A stretch of 36,729 nt of DNA from the NCBI RefSeq assembly GCF_015704865.1, contig NZ_JADQTO010000052.1:1-36729 (forward strand), in the 5' to 3' direction. This DNA is from Actinoplanes aureus. GTDB lineage: Bacteria; Actinomycetota; Actinomycetes; Mycobacteriales; Micromonosporaceae. Below are positions 22,258 to 29,453 of this stretch, in pieces. The translations under genes were made by a program, and so were the position numbers. The first letter of the stretch is position 1, and each line of letters begins with the position of its first letter. The notes under the pieces were generated by a model. That model made no database searches. It was not told the origin of the DNA and worked only from the letters and a program-made list of their open reading frames with translations.

Positions 22258-22719
22258 TCAGGCGGTCCGGAGGCCGTCCTGGGAGCCGGGGAAGTCGGTG
22301 GCCGCGGTCTCGAACGCCCGCAGCGCCCGGACCAGCTCCTGCTGGGCCTCCGGTGGCATCCGGTCGAGCACGTCGGCGAGGGCTTCGCGGCGGCGCTCCC
22401 GCAGGTCGGCGAGAACTCGGCGGGAGGCGGGGGTGAGCAGCAGCCGCACCTCGCGGCGGTCCCGCGGGTCGGCGACCCGGCGCAGCAGCCCGGTCGCCTC
22501 CAGCCGGTCGCAGAGCCGGCTGGCCGAGGAGGGCACCACGCCGAGGGTCTCGGCCAGGCGGCTCATGTTGGTGTGCCGGTTACCGGCCACGATGGTGAGC
22601 ACCCGCAACTGTGCGGGTGGTACGGCGGGGTGCTGCGCCAGCCGCGCCCGATCCAGGACGGCGACCAGCGACTCCACCGACGACTCGACGGTCGTGGCGA
22701 CTTCGGTGGCACGCTCCAT
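22258..22719 (-). CDS. MarR-family transcriptional regulator
   Basis: A 153-residue winged-helix regulator. The DNA-binding core is VPPAQLRVLTIVAGNRHTNMSRLAETLGVVPSSASRLCDRLEATGLLRR, with the wing DPRDRREVRLLLT, ending in the dimerisation helix. ATG at 22719 (GGGGAA upstream) is preferred over an in-frame ATG at 22752 that adds 11 residues. It sits between the SpoIIE-type phosphatase, which ends 56 bases upstream, and the LLM oxidoreductase. MarR proteins commonly repress adjacent oxidoreductases until a phenolic or other ligand binds; the ligand is unknown. Confidence 0.9.
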   Translation of the reverse strand: MERATEVATTVESSVESLVAVLDRARLAQHPAVPPAQLRVLTIVAGNRHTNMSRLAETLGVVPSSASRLCDRLEATGLLRRVADPRDRREVRLLLTPASRRVLADLRERRREALADVLDRMPPEAQQELVRALRAFETAATDFPGSQDGLRTA

Positions 22720-22775
22720 GCCGTTTCCCCGTAATGAGAGTCGCGGACCCATGAGCCTGTACCCCTACCCCGGAC

Positions 22776-23918
22776 TCAGCGCCGCCAATCCAGGCAGACG
22801 GTGACCGCGTCATCCTCCGGCTCGGTGCCGGCGTGATAGTCGCGCAGACTCCGCATCACGGTACCCACCGCCTCGGTAGCCGGTTGGAGCCGTGTCCGCC
22901 GAAGTGCGCTGAGCAGCGCGGACTCACCGAACGATCGACGCCCGGAGGGCACCGCTCCGTGCACTCCATCGCTGACCACGAGCAGCCGGTCACCCGGCTC
23001 CAGCCGGAATCGCTGGATGTCGTAGTGCGCCTCACCGAACATGCCGAACGGCAACTGCTGCTCCAGCTCGACCGGCTTGATGTCACCGGACCGGGCGATC
23101 AGGCAGCGGGGCGAGCCGGCGTCGACCGCCGCCACACCGCCACCGACCAGGTCGATCTCCAGCAGCAGGGTGGAGACGTGCGCCGAGCCGCTGTGCCGGG
23201 AGTGCACCGCGTCGGAGGCGAGCTCCGCCTGCTCGACGATGTCGGCGCCACACCGGCGCGCGTTGCGCATGGCGTTGACGGCCAGCGAGGTGAGCAGGGC
23301 CGCCTCCATCCCGTCGCCGTGGCCGTTGAGCACCGTGACGGTGAGCTGGTCGCCGTCGAGGGACCAGTCGAAGTGATCACCGCGTACGTCGTACGCCGGC
23401 TCCAGCTGCCCGGCCACCAGGAAGCGCTCGTCGGCCAGCGATCGGCCGGGCAGCAGGTCCCACTGGAGCTCGGCGGCCATGGTGAGCCGGGCCCGGCGCT
23501 GGGCCCGCCGGTAGCGGTCGGTGCTGGTTCCGGCCGCGCGCAGCGCGATGGCCAGTTCGTCGGCGTGTGCCGCCAGTTCCTCGGTGAGTTCCGGTTCGGG
23601 GCGCGACGGGAGTTCCAGGCGCAGCACCCCGACCCGCTCGCCCCAGCAGTTCAGCGGGAGGTGCAGGCAGGTGGCACCGCTCGCGGTGGCCTGGGTGTCC
23701 GGCCGCTGGCTGCCGAGGCAGCGCAGCACGGCCGGCTCGGTGTCCGGCCCCGGGTCGCCGAGCAGCGGGCAGAGCGCGGAGAGCGTGAGGTCGGGGACGA
23801 AGACCTCCACCCGGTCGGCCGCGTAGTGCCGGCGCAGGTGATCGGCTGCCACCTCCGGGAGCCGATCGGGCGGCGCGGCACGCAGCAGGACACCGAGGGG
23901 AACCGGGCGGTCGGACAA
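22776..23918 (-). CDS. SpoIIE-type PP2C phosphatase with GAF-like N-terminus
   Basis: A 380-residue serine/threonine phosphatase of the SpoIIE/RsbU group that would dephosphorylate an anti-anti-sigma protein. Residues 1-130 form a GAF-like sensor region; the PP2C domain follows with metal-ligand motifs D181 (RGDHFDW), D317 (VVSDGV) and D370 (EDDAVTVCL). The usual second motif (D-x-x-G-H-G) is replaced by LNGHGDG, giving Asn198 where Asp is expected and an extra Asp202, so activity may be altered. The start is TTG at 23918, forced by an in-frame TGA two codons upstream and supported by AGGAG nine bases before. It follows the RsbW-like ATPase gene on the same strand. Confidence 0.88.
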   Translation of the reverse strand: MSDRPVPLGVLLRAAPPDRLPEVAADHLRRHYAADRVEVFVPDLTLSALCPLLGDPGPDTEPAVLRCLGSQRPDTQATASGATCLHLPLNCWGERVGVLRLELPSRPEPELTEELAAHADELAIALRAAGTSTDRYRRAQRRARLTMAAELQWDLLPGRSLADERFLVAGQLEPAYDVRGDHFDWSLDGDQLTVTVLNGHGDGMEAALLTSLAVNAMRNARRCGADIVEQAELASDAVHSRHSGSAHVSTLLLEIDLVGGGVAAVDAGSPRCLIARSGDIKPVELEQQLPFGMFGEAHYDIQRFRLEPGDRLLVVSDGVHGAVPSGRRSFGESALLSALRRTRLQPATEAVGTVMRSLRDYHAGTEPEDDAVTVCLDWRR

Positions 23919-23952
23919 CTCTCACAACTCCTCTCCACAGTGGCAGGTATTT

Positions 23953-23958
23953 GTTATA
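23953..23958 (-). promoter_or_regulatory. Possible -10 element of the phosphatase gene
   Basis: TATAAC on the minus strand lies about 35 bases before the TTG start of the phosphatase, giving a short leader that contains GAGGAG. No clear -35 is seen. It suggests the phosphatase can be transcribed separately from the RsbW-like gene. Confidence 0.3.
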
Positions 23959-23972
23959 CGGCAAGCATTTTT

Positions 23973-24005
23973 GCGCCGGACAGGCCCCATAGGTCCGTCC
24001 GGCGC
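23973..24005 (-). terminator. Hairpin after the RsbW-like gene
   Basis: GCGCCGGAC and GTCCGGCGC form a 9-bp stem around a 15-base loop, immediately downstream of the RsbW-like stop codon. On the minus strand it is followed by AAAAA rather than T, so it is a weak terminator or a processing hairpin. Confidence 0.45.
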
Positions 24006-24016
24006 GGGTCAGGACC

Positions 24017-24415
24017 TCAGGCGAAGGACTTCTCGAAGTGGATCAGGCTTCCCGTGCGCGGACTCGACTGCATGCGCACGTTCTCGCCGAGCGCCTTGAT
24101 CAGGAAGAGGCCGCGGCCTCGCTCGCTGTGCGCGGGCGGTGAGGCGGCGGCGTCCGCGCCGAGGTCGAAGCCGTTGCCCTCGTCGACCACGTCGATCGCG
24201 CAGTGGTCGTGGCCGACGTCGAGGCGCACCTCGAACTTGTCCGCTCCGCTGGCGTGCTTCACCACGTTGGCGCACGCCTCGGTGAGTGCGATCTCCAGAT
24301 CGGCACCCGCCTGCCGGTCTACTTTCAGGATCGAGAGTGCGCAGCGCAGCAGCCGGCGTACGGCGGGGACGCTGTCCACCTCGCGGGGAAGGTTAAGCCG
24401 GACCGACATACGCAT
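24017..24415 (-). CDS. RsbW-type anti-sigma kinase (HATPase)
   Basis: A 132-residue GHKL ATPase-domain protein of the anti-sigma/serine-kinase type. The N-box is E46-x3-N50-x3-H54 (EACANVVKHA), the G1 box is DEGNGFD (78-84), and the G2 box is SERGRGLFLIKALGENV (98-112). Such proteins bind a sigma factor or phosphorylate an anti-anti-sigma factor; the SpoIIE-type phosphatase 98 bases downstream is the natural counterpart. ATG at 24415 is chosen from the family N-terminus; no strong ribosome-binding site is seen, and GGAGG lies too far upstream. No STAS (RsbV-like) gene is present in the window. The start is divergent from the fused sigma gene, with 133 bases between. Confidence 0.87.
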   Translation of the reverse strand: MRMSVRLNLPREVDSVPAVRRLLRCALSILKVDRQAGADLEIALTEACANVVKHASGADKFEVRLDVGHDHCAIDVVDEGNGFDLGADAAASPPAHSERGRGLFLIKALGENVRMQSSPRTGSLIHFEKSFA

Positions 24416-24548
24416 GGTTTTTCTGTGCCCCATCCTCCGTTCGATTAACCGCGCGCGGGTGACCGCCTCCCCGATTCGTGTTATCCATGGTCGCCGTGCC
24501 CGTCTCCCTTCCCAGGCCGAGACGCGCATGCCCAGGGAAGGCGGAACT

Positions 24549-26369
24549 ATGGCTCGACAGTCCGACACCGCGACGGTGATCGCTGCCCGCGCCGGGGACC
24601 CGGCCGCGGTGGATCGACTGGTCGCCGGCTATCTGCCGCTGGTCTACACGATCGTCGGCCGCGCCCTGGAGGGTCACGCGGACGTCGACGACGTGGTGCA
24701 GGAGGTCATGCTGCGCGTCCTGCGCAACCTGGGCGATCTGCGTGATCCCGAGTCCTTCCGGTCCTGGCTGGTCGCCATCACCGTGCGCCAGGTGCGGGAA
24801 CGATTCCGGGCCCGGCCGGCCGCGGTGCCGCTCGACCCCGAGCTGCGCGACCCGGGCGCCGACTTCACCGACCTGGCGATCACCCGGCTGGAGCTCTCCG
24901 GTCAGCGCCGGGAGACCGCCGAGGCGACCCGGTGGTTGGACGAGGAATACCGCGAACTGCTCTCGCTGTGGTGGCTGGAGGCCTCCGGCGAACTCACCCG
25001 CGACGAGATCGTCGCGGCCACCGGTGTCGGCCGCCAGCACACCGCGGTGCGGATCCAGCGAATGAAGGCCCAGTTGGAGACGGCCCGGGCGGTGGTCCGG
25101 GCGCTCAACCGGGCACCTCGCTGCGCCGACCTGATGGTCCTGCTCGACGCCTGGGACGGACGGCCGGGTTCGCTCTGGCGCAAGCGCATCGCGCGGCACA
25201 CGCGCGACTGCCGCGCTTGCGCGCCGGCCTGGGAAAATCTGGTCGCGGCCGAAAGGCTGCTGACCGGCATGGCGCTGGTCCCGCTTCCGATCAACTTCAA
25301 CCCCGTTCTCAGTACGGCCACACCTATTAGCCAAATCCAAGCCGTCCCCGTAAAGCTCGCGGCGAAGGCCGGCAGTTCCCTGGCACAGAAGGTGCTCGTG
25401 GGAGTGCTCGCCACCGGAGCCGTCGCCGGTGGCGGTGCGGCCGTCGTCGCGTACCGCGCCCCGGCGGAGCCGGTCAATGCGGCAGTGGTCGCCGCGCCCG
25501 AGGTCTCCCGCTCGCCGATCGCGCCGCCCACCTCACCGGCCGCGTCGCCGGCGCCGTCGCTCCCGCCCTCCGTCGCACCGTCCCCGTCGAAGTCCGCGAA
25601 GCGGACGAGCGCCGCCCCCGCCGCCGCCGCGGAACAGTCCGCCAAGAAGGGCGTCGGGGTGTGGAAGTGCGCCGGGGCGAAGGGTGCGCTCAAGGACGTC
25701 GGCGCGGGCTGGTACTACAGCTGGGCGCCGAGCGACGACGAGGTGCCGGGCCCGGCCGGCGTCGAGTTCGTGCCGATGATCTGGGGGAAGGCGAATGTCA
25801 CCGACGCCACCCTGAAACAGGCGAAGGCCGAGGGCGACGTGCTGCTCGGCTTCAACGAGCCGGACCTGGCCGAGCAGTCGAACATGAACGTCGAGGACGC
25901 CCTGGCCGCCTGGCCACGCCTGGAGTCCACCGGAATGAAGCTGGTCAGCCCGGCCGTCGCGTTCGGCGGGGACACCCCGGGCGGCTGGCTCGACCGCTTC
26001 ATGAAGGGCGCCACCGAGAAGGGGCTGCGGGTCGACGCGATCGCCCTGCACTGGTACGGCTCCGACTTCAGCGCCGCCGCCGTGAACCAGTTCCTCGGCT
26101 ACGTCGACGCCGTGCACAAGCGGTACGGCAAACCGATCTGGGTCACCGAGTTCGGCCTGATCAACTTCGGTGGGCCGCAGAAGTACCCGAGCGACGCGCA
26201 GAAGGTCCGGTTCATCGAGGGCGCCACCACCGGCCTGGAGAAGCGCTCGTTCGTCCAGCGGTACGCCTGGTTCGGGCTCCCGGCCGTCGGGGACAGCGTG
26301 GACTTCGGGCTTTACAAGGACGGCAAGACGCCCACCGAGGCGGGGAAAGCCTACCGCGCAGCGGGTTAG
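24549..26369 (+). CDS. Fused ECF sigma, zinc anti-sigma motif, TM helix and GH128 glucanase
   Basis: One uninterrupted frame of 606 residues. Sigma region 2 is residues 1-90 (VDDVVQEVMLRVLRNL; FRSWLVAITVRQVRERFR) and region 4 about 118-185 (TRDEIVAATGVGRQHTAVRIQRM). Then comes H217-x3-C221-x2-C224 (RHTRDCRAC), the zinc anti-sigma signature, a transmembrane helix (281-302, KVLVGVLATGAVAGGGAAVV), a Pro/Ser/Ala linker (303-368) and a glycosyl-hydrolase catalytic-core domain (369-603). Likely catalytic glutamates are E437 (GFNEP) and E534 (VTEFG), matching GH128 beta-1,3-glucanases. Orientation should put sigma inside and glucanase outside. ATG at 24549 follows AGGGAAGGCGG. ECF factors with carbohydrate-active extensions are known in actinobacteria; the specific design here suggests a glucan-sensing sigma factor (inference). 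Confidence 0.92.
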   Translation: MARQSDTATVIAARAGDPAAVDRLVAGYLPLVYTIVGRALEGHADVDDVVQEVMLRVLRNLGDLRDPESFRSWLVAITVRQVRERFRARPAAVPLDPELRDPGADFTDLAITRLELSGQRRETAEATRWLDEEYRELLSLWWLEASGELTRDEIVAATGVGRQHTAVRIQRMKAQLETARAVVRALNRAPRCADLMVLLDAWDGRPGSLWRKRIARHTRDCRACAPAWENLVAAERLLTGMALVPLPINFNPVLSTATPISQIQAVPVKLAAKAGSSLAQKVLVGVLATGAVAGGGAAVVAYRAPAEPVNAAVVAAPEVSRSPIAPPTSPAASPAPSLPPSVAPSPSKSAKRTSAAPAAAAEQSAKKGVGVWKCAGAKGALKDVGAGWYYSWAPSDDEVPGPAGVEFVPMIWGKANVTDATLKQAKAEGDVLLGFNEPDLAEQSNMNVEDALAAWPRLESTGMKLVSPAVAFGGDTPGGWLDRFMKGATEKGLRVDAIALHWYGSDFSAAAVNQFLGYVDAVHKRYGKPIWVTEFGLINFGGPQKYPSDAQKVRFIEGATTGLEKRSFVQRYAWFGLPAVGDSVDFGLYKDGKTPTEAGKAYRAAG

Positions 26370-26378
26370 GCTGCCTTC

Positions 26379-27383
26379 ATGATTCGGTTCGGGTACAAGG
26401 CGTCGGCGGAACAGTTCGCGCCGGCTGAACTGCTCAGGTACGGCATCCTCGCGGAGGAACTGGGCTTCGACTCGGTCTTCATCAGCGACCACCTCCAGCC
26501 GTGGCGGCACGACGGCGGTCACGCCCCGGCGGCACTGCCGTGGCTGGGTGCGCTCGCCGCGCGTACCGAAAAGGTGTTGATCGGGACCAGCGTGCTGACC
26601 CCGACGTTCCGCTACCACCCGGCTGTGGTCGCCCAGGCCTTCGCCACCCTCGGCTGCCTCGCGCCGGGCCGCGCCGTGCTCGGCGTCGGCTCCGGCGAGT
26701 CGCTCAACGAGGTGCTGCTCGGCACGCAGTGGCCGGACGGCAAGGAGCGCTTCGCCCGTCTCAAGGAGGCGGTCCTGCTGATCCAGAAGCTCTGGGCCGA
26801 GGACCGGGTGACCTACGAGGGCCAGTTCTACAAGACCGAGAACGCCACCATCTACGACAAGCCCGCGACGCCGGTGCCGATCTACATCGGCGCCTCCGGG
26901 CCGGCCGCGACCCGGCTGGCCGGGCGGATCGCCGACGGGTTCATCACGACCAGCGGCAAGGGCCACGGGCTATACACCGACACGCTGCTCCCGGCGGTCA
27001 CCGAGGGTGCCGAGAAGGCCGGCCGCAAGGTCGACGACCTGGACCTGATGATCGAGGTGAAGGTCTCCTTCGACGCGGACCTGGAGCAGGCGCGCAACGA
27101 CACCCAGTACTGGGGTGCGCTGGCCCTGTCACCGGAGGAGAAGACCGGCGTCGAGGACCCGATCGAGATGCAGCGCCTCGCCGACGCGCTGTCGGTCGAG
27201 CGGACCGCCACCCGGTGGATCGTCTCGTCCGACCCGGAGGAGCACGCGCTGAAGGTCGCGGAATACCTCGACATGGGCTTCAAGCACCTGGTGTTCCACG
27301 CGCCGGGCCCGGATCAGGAGCGTTTCCTGCGGCTGTACGCCGGCGAGATCCTGCCGCGCCTGCGCTCCCGCTCCTCCGCATAG
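26379..27383 (+). CDS. fgd: F420-dependent glucose-6-phosphate dehydrogenase
   Basis: A 334-residue LLM-fold enzyme that oxidises glucose 6-phosphate to 6-phosphogluconolactone while reducing coenzyme F420. It matches the mycobacterial Fgd1 closely in length and in hallmark blocks: LGYKASAEQF-like start (FGYKASAEQFAPAEL), SDHLQPWRHDGGHAP (about residues 37-51), TSVLTPTFRYHPAVVAQAFATLGCL, GVGSGESLNE, TSGKG, and FHAPGPDQERFL near the end. It begins only nine bases after the fused sigma-glucanase stop, so the two may be co-transcribed. It supplies reduced F420 for enzymes such as LLM oxidoreductases. Confidence 0.95.
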   Translation: MIRFGYKASAEQFAPAELLRYGILAEELGFDSVFISDHLQPWRHDGGHAPAALPWLGALAARTEKVLIGTSVLTPTFRYHPAVVAQAFATLGCLAPGRAVLGVGSGESLNEVLLGTQWPDGKERFARLKEAVLLIQKLWAEDRVTYEGQFYKTENATIYDKPATPVPIYIGASGPAATRLAGRIADGFITTSGKGHGLYTDTLLPAVTEGAEKAGRKVDDLDLMIEVKVSFDADLEQARNDTQYWGALALSPEEKTGVEDPIEMQRLADALSVERTATRWIVSSDPEEHALKVAEYLDMGFKHLVFHAPGPDQERFLRLYAGEILPRLRSRSSA

Positions 27384-27396
27384 GCCGGCTGAGCGG

Positions 27397-28563
27397 TCAC
27401 GGCTGGCGGGGGCGGGGAACCGAGCGCAGGTGACCGCTGCGCGGGCCGGTCGGGCCGGTCGCCTCGCCGTTGATCACGCGCAGGTTGGGGCGGCCCTGGA
27501 GGCGGCGCCGTCCCGATTCCCGGGGGGTGGCCGCCTCGGTCTCGACCCGGTTGTCCCGCCACCGCCGACGGCTGAACGGTTCGCCGTCGCTGCGGCGGAA
27601 GGACGCCGTCGACCCGGCGAACCTGCGGTCGGCGAAGCCGGGATCGCCGGGAAGCGTCCCGCCGTCCCGCCGGTCCAGGCCGGCCAGGACGCGGTCCAGG
27701 TTGGGGGCGGGCCAGCCACGGGCACCGTTGACGTACCCGTCCGCGGTGGCCGGCAGGTGCGGGGTGTTGACCAGCGGGTGCGCCGGCTCGGCCACCGGTG
27801 ACGAGCCGGTGAGGACGACGATGCTCTCCTCGGTTCCGGTGCGGGTGGTCCGGCGCCGGTCGGCGTACTCGGAGACGAGGGCCCGGACGGCCGGCAGCAG
27901 CGGTGAGCCGGCCCGGCCGGTCGGTGAGTAGACGCCGGCGGGCAGTTCGGCGACGTGCAGCCGGGCCGTGGTGGTACGAACCGTCAGCAGCGGCTCGACC
28001 TCCGGCCCGTCACCGCGTACCGGCTCGGTGCCGGCGACCCGGGGCAGGCCCAGCCGGCCCGCGGTGTCCCGCCAGAACGCCCGGTACCCGAAACCGGGGT
28101 CGCTGGGACGGCACCCGAAGAGCACGCTCATCACCCAGAGCAGGACGAGATCCGCACATCGGGCCAGCGGGCCGGCGTCCGGGCCGGCCGGGGCGCCCGG
28201 TGCGGTGAGATAGCGGGAGCCGTGGACCACGTCGGCGCCGTCGCGCAGGGCCGCCACGAACCGCGGCACGTCGGCCGGGTCGCAGGTGCCGTCGCCGGGC
28301 AGGGTGACCACCACGTCCCCGGTGCTCTCCGCGACGCCGCAGGCGATCGCGTTGCCGGGACCGGTACGCGTCTGCCGGATCACCCGCGCGGCCCGGGGGA
28401 GGGGACGGCTGGTGTCCGCGCCGGGGCCGACCACGACGATGATCTCGTGGACCGGTGGAAGGGCGCCGAGCAGCAGGGGCAGCTTGTCAGCCGTGCCCGC
28501 CGGAATCACCACGCTTACCGAGGGTGAAGCTGGACGATCACCGGGGCGACCCTGAACTGTCAT
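27397..28563 (-). CDS. GT2-type glycosyltransferase with long disordered tail
   Basis: A 388-residue protein whose first about 230 residues look like a family-2 (DPM/polyisoprenyl-phosphate) glycosyltransferase: SVSVVIPA at the start, a variant of the metal-binding region in VVTLPGDGTCDPADV, DVVHGSRYL, and DPGFGYRAFWRD. The canonical DADLQ motif is replaced, so donor binding may differ. The remaining about 150 residues are Arg/Pro/Gly/Thr-rich and probably disordered. The ATG at 28563 is chosen; GGGAG is 11 bases upstream, rather far. Its 3' end converges on fgd with a 13-base gap. Substrate unknown. Confidence 0.75.
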   Translation of the reverse strand: MTVQGRPGDRPASPSVSVVIPAGTADKLPLLLGALPPVHEIIVVVGPGADTSRPLPRAARVIRQTRTGPGNAIACGVAESTGDVVVTLPGDGTCDPADVPRFVAALRDGADVVHGSRYLTAPGAPAGPDAGPLARCADLVLLWVMSVLFGCRPSDPGFGYRAFWRDTAGRLGLPRVAGTEPVRGDGPEVEPLLTVRTTTARLHVAELPAGVYSPTGRAGSPLLPAVRALVSEYADRRRTTRTGTEESIVVLTGSSPVAEPAHPLVNTPHLPATADGYVNGARGWPAPNLDRVLAGLDRRDGGTLPGDPGFADRRFAGSTASFRRSDGEPFSRRRWRDNRVETEAATPRESGRRRLQGRPNLRVINGEATGPTGPRSGHLRSVPRPRQP

Positions 28564-28736
28564 CTTGGTGCGGCTCCCGGCTCGGTGTAGGTGCCTTGTC
28601 AAGCTACCGGCCTGCACCGCGCCGGCAACCGGCCAGACGGTTGATGGTGATCATCTCAGTGGGCCGAACCCCCTCATCAAGATCGTCTATCGTGGCGGCA
28701 TGATTACTGTGCGTACGGGTTGGTAGGGTGATCGAT

Positions 28737-29402
28737 GTGAAACCGAGCGGCATCAAGGCGGTCGTCTTCGACCTGGACGGGGTCATCATCGACACCGAGG
28801 AGGTCTGGGAGGAGGTCCGCCGGGGTTACGTGGCCGAGCACGGCCGCGAGTTCCTGCCGGACACCCAGGACCGGATGATGGGTATGAGCACCGGGGAGTG
28901 GTCCGCGCACCTCGCCGACGAGGTGGGCGTGCCGCGTACCGCCGAGCAGGTCGCCGCCGACGTGCTGGGCCGGATGGCCGCGCGGTACCGGGAGGCGCTC
29001 CCGCTGATCCCCGGCTCGGTCGAGGTGGTCCGGGCCCTCGGCGCCCGCTACCGGCTCGCGCTGGCCAGCTCGTCCGCGCGGATCCTGATCGACCAGGTGC
29101 TCGAGACCGCCGGGCTGACCGGTGAGTTCGAGGTGACGCTGTCCACCGAGGAGGTTCCTCGTGGCAAGCCGGCGCCGGACGTCTACCTCACCGCGGTGGC
29201 CGGGCTCGGGCTCACCCCGGCCGACTGCGTGGCGATCGAGGACTCCAGCAACGGGCTCCGCGCGGCCGGCGCGGCCGGGCTGACGGTGATCGCCGTCCCG
29301 CACGGTGTGTACCCGCCGGCCGCCGATGCTCTGGCCCAGGCGAAACTCGTGGTGGACAGCATCACCGAGGTGACTCCGGAGGCGGTCGCCCGCCTGGTGT
29401 GA
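28737..29402 (+). CDS. HAD phosphatase, beta-phosphoglucomutase-like
   Basis: A 221-residue HAD-superfamily hydrolase with a class-I cap. Motif I is FDLDGVIIDTE (nucleophile Asp12, acid-base Asp14), motif II is ALASSS, motif III Lys is in PRGKPAPDVYL, and motif IV is AIEDSSNGLRAA. Members are sugar-phosphate phosphatases or beta-phosphoglucomutases; the extended cap and DGVI fit this subgroup, but the substrate is unknown. GTG at 28737 is preferred, with AGGGTG six bases before it; a GTG three codons upstream (28728) lacks a site. The symporter gene starts 51 bases after, so sugar import and phosphate handling may be linked. Confidence 0.87.
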   Translation: MKPSGIKAVVFDLDGVIIDTEEVWEEVRRGYVAEHGREFLPDTQDRMMGMSTGEWSAHLADEVGVPRTAEQVAADVLGRMAARYREALPLIPGSVEVVRALGARYRLALASSSARILIDQVLETAGLTGEFEVTLSTEEVPRGKPAPDVYLTAVAGLGLTPADCVAIEDSSNGLRAAGAAGLTVIAVPHGVYPPAADALAQAKLVVDSITEVTPEAVARLV

Positions 29403-29453
29403 AAGATCTTCGATCCGGGTATCTGCCGGGCCGACTTTCTCGGAGGTGGGCCC

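Noticed and set aside
22833..24548. 570-codon N-terminal extension of the fused sigma protein
   Set aside because: This part is antisense to the phosphatase and RsbW-like genes; the sigma fold and ribosome-binding site place the start at 24549.
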